Assembly: GCA_021414005.1 (NCBI GenBank)
Contig: JAIOPH010000027.1
Span: 124,001 to 188,000, forward strand
DNA length: 64,000 bases
From: Chthoniobacter sp.
GTDB lineage: Bacteria > Verrucomicrobiota > Verrucomicrobiia > Chthoniobacterales > Chthoniobacteraceae
Direction of reading: 5' to 3'
Numbering within the stretch: position 1 is the stretch's first letter; every line of letters begins with the position of its first letter. Both the position numbers and the translations under genes were made by a program. A model generated the notes under the pieces. It ran no database searches. It was not told the DNA's origin and saw only the letters and a list, made by a program, of their open reading frames with translations. Below are positions 53,147-61,392 of the stretch, one piece after another.

Positions 53147-54166
53147 ATGAACATCCTCCGCAACGAAATCCGCACCGGCCTGCTCGTGGTGGTCGCGCTC
53201 GGCGTGCTCGTGGCCGTGCTGCTCTACCTCGGCGCGCCGGGCGTATTCGTGCCGCAGCACACCTACCGCATCTATTTCGACAACGCCGGCGGCATCAAAC
53301 CCGGTGCGCAGGTGCTGCTCGCCGGCCGCAAGATCGGCCAGGTGCGCCGGCTTTTCTCGCCCGTGCCGGAAAAGGAACGGCCCACGCCGAAGATGGAAAC
53401 GCTCATCGAAGTGCAGGTGGATCGCGACGCGAAGATCTACCAAAAGGTGAAGGCGCAAATGACGCAGAACAGCGTGCTCGGAGAGTCCGTGATTGATTTC
53501 ACAAATGGCGAGGAATCCAGCGGACTGGCCGACGACGGCGCGAGCTTTCTCGGCGAGCGGCCTGGCGGACTGGCCGACGCGGTGCCCGCCGTTTTGGAAA
53601 AAATCGACCCCGCGCTGGCCAAGGTGACCACCACCCTCGACAGCCTGCAAAAGACGGCGGACAACCTCACGCGCCTGACTGCGGACGGTGCCGATCTGCC
53701 GCTCGCGCTCGCGCATTTCAAAAGGACCGGCAGTCATCTCGAGGAACTCACCGGCGAGCGGGGTTCGCTGCACGTAGCCTTGAAGAACATCGAGACGATC
53801 ACCGCCGAAGACGGTAAACTTGGAAAGACGCTGGATCAGCTCACAACTCTCACCGGCCCGGAAAGCGCGTTCGCGCGCACGCTGGAGAACGCGGAGAAGT
53901 TCACCGCCAGCCTCACGAACAACCGTGACGTCGAGGTCTCGCTCCGCAACTTCCGGCAAGCTTCCGAGAGCCTGAACCGCACCGTTCGCGATGTCGGGAC
54001 GCAGTTTTCCTCGATCGGTCAAAACCTCGAACAGGCCACCGATACCGTGAAGCATCAGCCGTGGAGGCTGATCTGGCCGGGCACGAAAAAATACGACGAG
54101 CCGACCACCAGGGCCACGCCGCCGCCACGTCGCGTGACGCCCAAAAAAGCACCGCCGCGTCGGTGA
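53147..54166 (+). CDS. mlaD: MlaD-like MCE-domain protein
   Basis: A 339-residue protein with an N-terminal membrane segment (IRTGLLVVVALGVLVAVLLYLGA) and the MCE domain (residues 40-115: YRIYFDNAGGIKPGAQVLLAGRKIGQV). A long helical C-terminal region follows (LAKVTTTLDSLQKTADNLTRL onward), which forms the tunnel or needle. It is a lipid-binding ring protein anchored in the inner membrane and works with MlaE/MlaF. Its stop overlaps the helicase start (TGATG). Confidence 0.93.
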   Translation: MNILRNEIRTGLLVVVALGVLVAVLLYLGAPGVFVPQHTYRIYFDNAGGIKPGAQVLLAGRKIGQVRRLFSPVPEKERPTPKMETLIEVQVDRDAKIYQKVKAQMTQNSVLGESVIDFTNGEESSGLADDGASFLGERPGGLADAVPAVLEKIDPALAKVTTTLDSLQKTADNLTRLTADGADLPLALAHFKRTGSHLEELTGERGSLHVALKNIETITAEDGKLGKTLDQLTTLTGPESAFARTLENAEKFTASLTNNRDVEVSLRNFRQASESLNRTVRDVGTQFSSIGQNLEQATDTVKHQPWRLIWPGTKKYDEPTTRATPPPRRVTPKKAPPRR

Positions 54167-56586
54167 TGCGGAGCCTGACCATTCCCGACCTCTGGCAGCA
54201 GGAGGCCGTGCAGGCCCTTCGCCGCGGGCAGGACGTGGTGGTGCATGCGCCGACGGGCGCGGGAAAAACTTACGTCTTCGAGTTGTTCGCGCCGGAGCTG
54301 CGCGGGCCGGCCATTTTCACCGTACCGACACGCGCGCTGGCCAATGACAAGCTCGCAGAGTGGCAGGCGCGCGGGTGGGATGTGGGACTGGCGACGGGCG
54401 ATCTCGCGTTCAAGCTGGATGCAAAAATCGTGGTCGCCACGCTCGAGACGCAGAAGGAGAAATTCCTTCGACGCACCGGGCCGCGGCTGCTCGTGGTGGA
54501 CGAATACCAGATGATCGCCGACGCGCTGCGCGGCGTGACCTATGAGCTTTCGCTCGCGCTCGCGCCGCCCGCGACGCAGCTCCTGCTGCTCAGCGGCAGC
54601 GTGGCGAACCCGCAGGATGTGGTGGCGTGGCTGCGCCGCATCGGGCGCGATGCCGTGCTCGTGGCGCACACGGAGCGGCCGGTGCCGATCGAGGAAGTGG
54701 ATCTGGAATCGCTGCCAAACAAAGCCCCGCACAGCATCCGCGGCTGGTGGCCGCGGCTGATCACCAATGCCCTGCGCGCTGATCTCGGGCCGATCCTCCT
54801 TTTCGCCCCGCGACGCCGCGCGGCGGAGGAACTGGCGCGCGATCTGGCCACCGCGCTGCCCGCCGCGGTCCCGCTCACGCTCACACCCGAACAGCAGCAG
54901 CTCGCCGGGCCGCAGCTGGCGAAACTGCTCGCGGCGCGCGTGGCCTTCCACCACAGCGGACTGAGCTACGCCCAACGCGCGGGGCTGGTGGAGCCGCTGG
55001 CCAAGGCGGGCCAGCTCCGCGCGGTGGTCGCCACAATGGGACTTGCCGCGGGAATCAACTTTTCGATGCGCAGCGTGGTTGTCACGGACACGCGCTACAT
55101 GGTGGGCAGCTTCGAGCGCGAGGTCGCGGCGGATGAGCTGTTGCAAATGTTTGGCCGCGCCGGCCGCCGCGGTCTGGATGATGTCGGCTACGCGCTCATC
55201 AGTTCGCGCCCGCCGCGTCTGCACGACGCCCGCCCGCGGGTGCTGAAGCGCGCCGCGCAAGTGGACTGGCCCACGCTGCTCGCGGTGATGCACGCGGCAG
55301 TGCGCCGCGGCGAGGAGCCTTTCGCGGCTACGCTCACGCTGAATCAAAGACTCTTCACGGCGCAGCCGATTCCGCTCGGCATCGAGCATGCCCGCGCCAC
55401 CGGGCCGCAGCCGTGCGGGCTTGGCATCGACATGGAGCGCGCCCGCTTCGCCCGCCGCGGCGTGGTGGAAATGCTCAACTCGCGCGGCCAGTGGGAGACG
55501 CGACCCGCGCCCGGCAGCGCAACGCTGGGCGCGGCGCTCGCGCGCGAGAACGACCGCTGGCGACCCGCACTTTCGCTCGCCCGCACGCTCGATGGACGGG
55601 GCGCGGGCAACCTCTGCAAACTCGAATCCGACGACGGCAAACGGTATGGCCGCGAACTGCCGCTCGGCACCCGCCGCGGCGAGGAGGTGCTCGCGCTCGC
55701 GCCGTGGCTGCGCCGCATTTTGCAAACGCCACGCGTCGGGCCGGAGGAGTTTCGCCGGCAAGTGCTGGAGCCGCTGCCCGCCCTGGCGGGCTGCCCGCAG
55801 AGTCGCGTGGTCGCGCTACTCGAACGCGGCGAACAACTGCTCGCGCGCCTCGATTTCGCCGCCGTGGAGGTCGCCGCTTTCACGGACTCCCACGGGGTAC
55901 CGCTGCTCGCGCCACCGGAACGCCGAGTGCTGCCGGCACCCTGCCGCGACTGCCCGGAACTCACCGCCTTCTGCGAGCGCGTGGAGATCGCAGCCACACC
56001 CGCCTTTGCGTGGCGGCAGCTTGGGCTCATCGCCGCCGATGGCATACCCACGCCGCGCGGGATCATCTTCAGCTTTTTCCACCACGGCGAGGGACTGGCC
56101 ATCGCCGCCGCGCTGGAGGATGAAAGCTACGCCATCGAGGAACTGATCTTCGACCTCGCCAATCTCCGCGCGGGCCCGCGTTTTGCGGGCGACGATCCCG
56201 TTTTCGGCGGACGCCTCGGTGCGCTCTGTCAGCGCACTTATGAACGCGCGGACTGGCCCGGGTATTTGGAAATGGGCGTGCCGCTGGACTACGGCGCGGG
56301 CGCGAGCGAAGTCGTCCGCGAGATTACCGAGCACGGCACGCCGCGCGCGAAACTTTGCACCGATCTGCTGCGCCCCGGCGACCTGGAGCGCGCCGTCATC
56401 GAGTGGCGCAGCCTGCTCCGGCACATCGTCTGGGCACCGGACCACGATCTCCCGCGCTGGCGCGCGCTGCGAAGCGCGGCCGCGCATTTCATCGAGGCCA
56501 CGACCTCGCCGACCACCGGCGCTTTTCCACCGCTCACCGCCGCGCAACGCCAGCGCCCGGATCAGCGGGCCGGCGCGATCTGGTAG
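54166..56586 (+). CDS. Ski2-like DExH-box helicase, coupled to mlaD
   Basis: An 806-residue helicase. Motif I APTGAGKT is at residues 28-35, motif II reads VVDEYQMI (a DEYQ variant of DExH), motif III SGSVANP, and motif VI QMFGRAGRRG, typical of Ski2/Mtr4/Brr2-like helicases. The rest (from about 420) has a large C-terminal region without a clear family, with Cys residues CRDCPELTAFC. It starts at 54166 by a one-base overlap with the mlaD stop. RNA versus DNA substrate is unknown. Its coupling to an Mla operon has no obvious functional logic. Confidence 0.85.
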   Translation: MRSLTIPDLWQQEAVQALRRGQDVVVHAPTGAGKTYVFELFAPELRGPAIFTVPTRALANDKLAEWQARGWDVGLATGDLAFKLDAKIVVATLETQKEKFLRRTGPRLLVVDEYQMIADALRGVTYELSLALAPPATQLLLLSGSVANPQDVVAWLRRIGRDAVLVAHTERPVPIEEVDLESLPNKAPHSIRGWWPRLITNALRADLGPILLFAPRRRAAEELARDLATALPAAVPLTLTPEQQQLAGPQLAKLLAARVAFHHSGLSYAQRAGLVEPLAKAGQLRAVVATMGLAAGINFSMRSVVVTDTRYMVGSFEREVAADELLQMFGRAGRRGLDDVGYALISSRPPRLHDARPRVLKRAAQVDWPTLLAVMHAAVRRGEEPFAATLTLNQRLFTAQPIPLGIEHARATGPQPCGLGIDMERARFARRGVVEMLNSRGQWETRPAPGSATLGAALARENDRWRPALSLARTLDGRGAGNLCKLESDDGKRYGRELPLGTRRGEEVLALAPWLRRILQTPRVGPEEFRRQVLEPLPALAGCPQSRVVALLERGEQLLARLDFAAVEVAAFTDSHGVPLLAPPERRVLPAPCRDCPELTAFCERVEIAATPAFAWRQLGLIAADGIPTPRGIIFSFFHHGEGLAIAAALEDESYAIEELIFDLANLRAGPRFAGDDPVFGGRLGALCQRTYERADWPGYLEMGVPLDYGAGASEVVREITEHGTPRAKLCTDLLRPGDLERAVIEWRSLLRHIVWAPDHDLPRWRALRSAAAHFIEATTSPTTGAFPPLTAAQRQRPDQRAGAIW

Positions 56587-57314
56587 CGGCCGTCCGCCGC
56601 GATGGTGCTGTTCGGGATGAGGTGGTCGCGTTCGAAGGCGTCGAAGCCCGGCTGCAACTGCGCCCAGAACGGCGCGAGCGCGGGATGCCCGGCGACGCAG
56701 GCGTCCCACTCCGCGCCCTTCATGCGGGCGGGAAAGACGTGGACGCGGATGCGTGTCTGGCCGCGCGCGCGGGTGTCGAGCGCTGCGAGGTAGAGCTGCT
56801 CGATGCCGGGGTCGCCGAGGGGCGCGCAGCCGATGCTGACGGCTTTGCCGTGGATGAAAATGTCGCCACCGGGATCGGGCGCAGTGGCGAGGATGCGGTC
56901 GGCGGCATTCGGGTAGTTCAGGCCAAGCGAGAGGTGAAAGAGGCTCTCGGGATTGAAGCGATTGATTTCGTAAAAGCCCTCCGGCACCTGGCCGTCGCCC
57001 TGCCGCCGCTTCGGGCCGGGGCCGCCCGACGAGGCGAGGATGTCGAAGCTGGTCACGAGCACGAAAGCGCCGTGCCCCTCGCGCGCCCAAAGCTCGAGGA
57101 CGGCCTCGCGTTTTAGCCACCGCAGAAAAATCTCGCGCGCCGGATAGGGCAGCCCCGCATCGTGAAATTTCTGCGCGATGATTTTCCCATGTCTCGCCCG
57201 AGCCTGCACGACACGCTGCTTGCCGCCGGGCTTTTGGGAATCATCGCCGGCGCAGGATTGTGCGTGCGTCACCACCGCGGCGGCGACGAGAAGAAGGACG
57301 GTGGTTTTGCTCAT
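56562..57314 (-). CDS. L,D-transpeptidase-family protein (YafK-like)
   Basis: A 250-residue protein with an N-terminal signal or lipoprotein-like region (MSKTTVLLLVAAAVVTHAQSCAGD). The YkuD catalytic motif is present as GDIFIHGKAVSIGCAPLGD, with His and Cys in the HGxxxSxGC order. It cross-links or trims peptidoglycan in the periplasm. Its 3' end overlaps that of the convergent helicase by 25 bp. The nearby QVPEGFYEINRFNPESLFHLSL is a usual YafK-branch feature. Confidence 0.88.
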   Translation of the reverse strand: MSKTTVLLLVAAAVVTHAQSCAGDDSQKPGGKQRVVQARARHGKIIAQKFHDAGLPYPAREIFLRWLKREAVLELWAREGHGAFVLVTSFDILASSGGPGPKRRQGDGQVPEGFYEINRFNPESLFHLSLGLNYPNAADRILATAPDPGGDIFIHGKAVSIGCAPLGDPGIEQLYLAALDTRARGQTRIRVHVFPARMKGAEWDACVAGHPALAPFWAQLQPGFDAFERDHLIPNSTIAADGRYQIAPAR

Positions 57315-57374
57315 ACCGGGCGGATGATTGCTCAGGGCCGACGAAAACGTCGCGATGCAAAAGCCACCATCAAC

Positions 57375-57419
57375 AAAAAAAAGACGCCCAACGCCGGCGG
57401 GTGCCAGACGTTGGGCGTC
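57375..57419 (-). terminator. Rho-independent terminator for the EF-hand gene at 57.5 kb (minus strand)
   Basis: On the minus strand, GACGCCCAACG (57419 down to 57409) pairs with CGTTGGGCGTC (57393 down to 57383), with a 15-nt loop, followed by a T-run corresponding to the plus-strand A-run at 57375-57382. It lies 39 bp past the stop of the EF-hand gene. Confidence 0.9.
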
Positions 57420-57457
57420 GAATGGATTGCGAGCGCGCGGAGCGCGCTCAGGCAGGG

Positions 57458-57856
57458 CTATTCAGGCTTCGGGGCGTCGGGGCCGGGGCCGCCGGGCTTC
57501 GGGCCTTTGCGGTCGCCGCCAGGGCCGCCATGATGACCGGCCTTGAACTCTTCGAGCGTCAACTTGCCGTCGTTGTTCGCGTCCATCTTCTTGTAGAACT
57601 CTTCGGCCTTGGCCGGATCTTTCTGTGCGCGCGGGCCGGCTTTGAATTCAGCGAGGCTGACGTCGCCACTGCTATCGGCGTCGAGCTTCTTGAAGACGTC
57701 TTCCGGATTCATGCGCGGGCGATCGCCGCCGGGGCCGTGGGGTTTCTTGTCGCCGTCAGCGTGCGGAGCACCGGGAGGCGGCGCGGGTTTTTCATCGGCG
57801 GCAAAGGCGATGGAGCCGAGCGCGAGCGCGGCGACGATGGTGGTCAGTGATTTCAT
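57458..57856 (-). CDS. Small secreted EF-hand protein
   Basis: A 132-residue protein with signal peptide MKSLTTIVAALALGSIAFA. Two EF-hand loops, DADSSGDVSLAE and DANNDGKLTLEE, follow a Pro/Gly-rich stretch, and the C-terminus is Gly/Pro/Asp-rich (GGPGGDRKGPKPGGPG). Calcium binding is expected, function unknown. It resembles the larger EF-hand protein at 21.7 kb. The start at 57856 follows the signal peptide. An upstream ATG at 57928 is not supported. Confidence 0.85.
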   Translation of the reverse strand: MKSLTTIVAALALGSIAFAADEKPAPPPGAPHADGDKKPHGPGGDRPRMNPEDVFKKLDADSSGDVSLAEFKAGPRAQKDPAKAEEFYKKMDANNDGKLTLEEFKAGHHGGPGGDRKGPKPGGPGPDAPKPE

Positions 57857-57979
57857 TTCTTTGGTTTCTGTTTGGTTTGTTTGTTTGGTGCGTGGCGCGG
57901 AACTCGTCAAAGGACGGGCCACGCACACGGCGGTTTCAACGGCACTCGGACGCGGGAGTTGCAGGATAATTCAAAGTCT

Positions 57980-59371
57980 TCACGCCATGATTTCCTTCAC
58001 CACGTTTCCGGCCACGTCGGTCAGGCGGAAGTCGCGCCCGGCGTAACGGTAGGTGAGTTTCTCGTGATCCAGGCCGAGGAGCGCGAGCAGGGTAGCGTGC
58101 AGATCGTGGATTTGGACTTTGTTTTCCACGGCCTCGTAGCCGTAGTCATCGGTCTGGCCGTAGCTCAGGCCGCCACGCACGCCGCCGCCGGCCATCCACA
58201 CGGTGAAGGCTTTGTTATTGTGGTCGCGTCCATCGCCGCCCTGCGCGTGTGGCGTGCGGCCAAACTCGCCGGCCCACACGACGAGGGTGTCTTTCAGCAA
58301 ACCACGCGTGCGCAGGTCGCTGAGCAAGCCGGCGATGGGCAGGTCCACGGCACGGGCGCTGTTGCCGAGCGCGGCGCTGAGGTTGAAATGGTGATCCCAG
58401 TTGCCGTGTGACACTTCCACGAAACGCACGCCGGCTTCGATGAAGCGCCGGGCGAGCAGGCATTTCCGGCCGAAGTCGTCGGTCGCCGAGTCGCCGATAC
58501 CGTAAAGCTTTTGCGTGGCCGCGCTTTCCTTCGAGAGGTCCATGACTTTGGGCATCTGACCCTGCATTTTGAAAGCGAGCTCGTAGGATTCAATCACGCC
58601 CTCGACATCGGGGTTCACCCGATCGCGCGCGAGCTTTTCGCGGTTCAGCGCCTGCACGAGTTCCAGCTCGGTGCGTTGCGCGCCGGGGCTGAGCGGCGTT
58701 TCGAGATTGCGCACCTCGGCACCGGCGATGGGCCGGTTGTCCTGACCGATGCGCTGGCCCTGGTAGATCGCCGGCAGAAAGGCGCTGCCGTAATTTTGCG
58801 CGCCGCCGAAGCCGTTGGGCGGGGTGATGGTGATGAAGCCGGGCAGGTTTTCATTGGCGGTGCCGAGGCCATAGAGCGACCACGCGCCGAGCGAAGGGCG
58901 GACGAACTGAAAATTGCCCGTGTGCATTTTCATGAAGGACTGGGGATGGCTCGGCAGATCGGTCTGCATGGAGCGCACGAGGCAGAGGTCGTCGGCATGC
59001 TTCGCGACGTGGGGAAACAGCTCAGAGATCCACAGTCCGCTCTTGCCGCTCTGCGCGAATTTCCATTTCGAGCCGAGGAGCTGTGTGCCAGGGCGCTTGC
59101 CGGGCTTGCCGGTGTCGGCGGTGAGCTGCGGTTTGTAATCGAAAGTGTCCACATGGGACGGCCCGCCGCGCATGGAGAGAAAGATGACGCGTTTCGCCCG
59201 CGCAGGGAAGTGCGGGGCCTTGGGGGCGAGCGGGTTTTCCGCGGCGGCGGCGCGCGTGGCGAGGCCGGCGAAGGCGAGGTAGCCAAAGCCGCACGAGAGG
59301 GTTTTCAGCAGCGTGCGGCGGGAGAACGCGTCGAAGGGCAGCAGGCAATCGGGGCAATCGGAAGGCTTCAT
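57980..59371 (-). CDS. DUF1501 protein, Tat-exported sulfatase-like
   Basis: A 463-residue protein with a twin-arginine signal (FSRRTLLKTLSCGFGYLAFAGL near residue 13). Family segments are RVIFLSMRGGPSHVDTFDYKP, SGLWISELFPHVAKHADDLCLVRSM, RFVEVSHGNWDHH, VWAGEFGRTP and HDLHATLLALLGLDH. DUF1501 proteins are usually found next to a DUF1549/cytochrome partner in planctomycetes and Verrucomicrobia. None is adjacent here. It is likely secreted, with a probable hydrolase-like fold, function unknown. Confidence 0.92.
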   Translation of the reverse strand: MKPSDCPDCLLPFDAFSRRTLLKTLSCGFGYLAFAGLATRAAAAENPLAPKAPHFPARAKRVIFLSMRGGPSHVDTFDYKPQLTADTGKPGKRPGTQLLGSKWKFAQSGKSGLWISELFPHVAKHADDLCLVRSMQTDLPSHPQSFMKMHTGNFQFVRPSLGAWSLYGLGTANENLPGFITITPPNGFGGAQNYGSAFLPAIYQGQRIGQDNRPIAGAEVRNLETPLSPGAQRTELELVQALNREKLARDRVNPDVEGVIESYELAFKMQGQMPKVMDLSKESAATQKLYGIGDSATDDFGRKCLLARRFIEAGVRFVEVSHGNWDHHFNLSAALGNSARAVDLPIAGLLSDLRTRGLLKDTLVVWAGEFGRTPHAQGGDGRDHNNKAFTVWMAGGGVRGGLSYGQTDDYGYEAVENKVQIHDLHATLLALLGLDHEKLTYRYAGRDFRLTDVAGNVVKEIMA

Positions 59372-59540
59372 CGGGAGCAGGTGGTGCGACTGAAAAACCA
59401 CGATTTGTGCACAGTTGCTGAATTTTGTTCGAACGTCGAAGCGTCGGAAATATCTATTGCGTCGCGCGCGCCGCTACGTCTAATCCCTCGCGCTTTCATC
59501 CGCCCCTGCACATCGACCCGCTGACTCTCGAATTTCTTCC

Positions 59541-61289
59541 ATGATTTCTCCCCGCCACGGGTGTGCTCTTATCGCTGCCGCGTCTTGTGTTCTCAGTTCC
59601 GCCGTTGCCCAAAATGCGACGGAAGCGGATGCGCCGAAAGAGGGTGCCAGTTCGGCATTTGGGTCACCGCAGCCGCCGGGAACAGGAACCGCAACGCCGC
59701 CTCCGGGGAGTTCCGCGCCCCGCGGCAGCAGTGCCTTTGGCGCACCAACGCCAGAAACCCCGTCGGTTCCCGGCGCGGGACCAGCACTGCCGGGGACGAC
59801 GACACCCGACGCCTTCCGCGGTAACGGCACCGGCACGGGGACTGGGACTGGTTTTGGCACGGGGACGGGAACCGGTTCGCGGCTGCGGCCTGGGACTGGT
59901 CCGGGCAGCAACGCCCCGGGGGCTGCGTCGGCCTTTGGCGAGGGTGTGGAGAAGCCCAAGCCTCCGACGGGAACTGAGCCGACGTACACAATTCCGGGCG
60001 CTTATGGGAAACCGAGCCAGCAGTTTACGGCCGGCGAAGGCCGACTGGCCCGGCCGCGGTTCCGCTACACGGGCACCGTTTCCTTTGGCTACGACGACAA
60101 CGTCTTTCAGGCACCAAGCAATAACGAGGGCTCGCCGGATGTGGTGGTGCAAGTGCTGGACCGCCCCGCTACATCCGCACGCGAAGAAGTCGGGATCGGG
60201 CCGAACGGCGAAACGACGACCGTCACGATCCCCGGCACGGCCGCAACGACGCGCAAGATCGTCATCCCCGGCAGTGCGGGACAGAAGCGCATCGGCAGCT
60301 TTTTGACGCGCGGAAATGTTGGCTTGGACGTGCAATTTGCTTCGCGCAAGACGCTCTTCACCTTTGACCTGCGAACCGGTGCCGACTGGTACTGGGATCG
60401 TCCGGGAAAGGATGTCGATTATACGGGTTCGCTTTCGCTCTTGTACCTCCGGCGGCTGACACCTCGGCTCCAGTTCACTGCTTCTGGCACTGCCAGCTAC
60501 CAGACGCAGCCCGACCTTACGCAGGTGAACACCTCCACGCGGCAGACCGGCCCGCTCCTCAATTTGAGTTCAAAGCTGGACCTATCGTATCGCATCACGC
60601 CACGGCTCAGCACGGTCGGGAGCATCAATTACGGGGGGCTACGCTACCAGGAAGCCACCGAGCAGCTCGGCGACTATGACACTTTCACGTTCGGCGAAGA
60701 GGTGCGTTATCTGTTCTCCCCCCGATTCACTTTCCTCGGTGAGGTGCGCTACAGCACTACCAGCTACACCGGCGCGCGGGACCGCGATTCACACACGCTT
60801 TTCGGCCTGCTCGGGACGGAACTTGCCCTGAGCCGGCTCTTCACGGCGACAGTGCGAATCGGGGTAGCGCAACGGACTTTCGACGAAAGCGGCATCAGCG
60901 CGACCTCGCCATATGGGGAAGCCACCCTTGCGTATCGCTTGGCCAAGGCCACGGTTATTCAATTCAACGGACGTTTTGGCTTTGAAGAGCCGCCGGACGC
61001 CCAAAGTAAGCTGGTTTCTCTCCGGGTGGGCCTGAGTCTGTCACAATCCTTCTCGCCCCGCCTCCGCGGCACGCTGGGTTCCAATGTTGTTCGGCAAACC
61101 ACGACCAGCGATGTGACGGACATTGAGACGGTCACGAACACCGTCGATTCCACCATCGGCTTTGAGTACACTCTTGATCGGCGCTGGACGCTGAATGCGA
61201 ACTACAGCTACGTACGCGAATTTGGCTCGAATTCGGCTAGGGACTACTATCGGAACCGGATTTTTGTCGGTGCCGAATATGATTTTTGA
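59541..61289 (+). CDS. Outer-membrane beta-barrel protein of an exopolysaccharide locus
   Basis: A 582-residue protein with signal peptide MISPRHGCALIAAASCVLSSAVA. Residues 30-140 are low complexity, Gly/Pro/Thr-rich (for example GTGTGTGFGTGTGTG). From about 170 on, alternating beta-strands such as YTGTVSFGYDDNVFQAPSNN and TLFTFDLRTGADWYWD suit an outer-membrane barrel and end in an aromatic C-terminal residue (YDF). It precedes the tyrosine autokinase and Wza-type genes, which is typical of exopolysaccharide export clusters. Its exact role is unknown, possibly a porin. Confidence 0.8.
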   Translation: MISPRHGCALIAAASCVLSSAVAQNATEADAPKEGASSAFGSPQPPGTGTATPPPGSSAPRGSSAFGAPTPETPSVPGAGPALPGTTTPDAFRGNGTGTGTGTGFGTGTGTGSRLRPGTGPGSNAPGAASAFGEGVEKPKPPTGTEPTYTIPGAYGKPSQQFTAGEGRLARPRFRYTGTVSFGYDDNVFQAPSNNEGSPDVVVQVLDRPATSAREEVGIGPNGETTTVTIPGTAATTRKIVIPGSAGQKRIGSFLTRGNVGLDVQFASRKTLFTFDLRTGADWYWDRPGKDVDYTGSLSLLYLRRLTPRLQFTASGTASYQTQPDLTQVNTSTRQTGPLLNLSSKLDLSYRITPRLSTVGSINYGGLRYQEATEQLGDYDTFTFGEEVRYLFSPRFTFLGEVRYSTTSYTGARDRDSHTLFGLLGTELALSRLFTATVRIGVAQRTFDESGISATSPYGEATLAYRLAKATVIQFNGRFGFEEPPDAQSKLVSLRVGLSLSQSFSPRLRGTLGSNVVRQTTTSDVTDIETVTNTVDSTIGFEYTLDRRWTLNANYSYVREFGSNSARDYYRNRIFVGAEYDF

Positions 61290-61392
61290 ACAGAATCGGC
61301 TCCGCAGACTCCAAGATTTCCCTTCGTCCGATTGCGGATGAAATTTTTTCTACTCCCTCCAACGGCATCTCTCTACCCACCGCACTTTTCCT

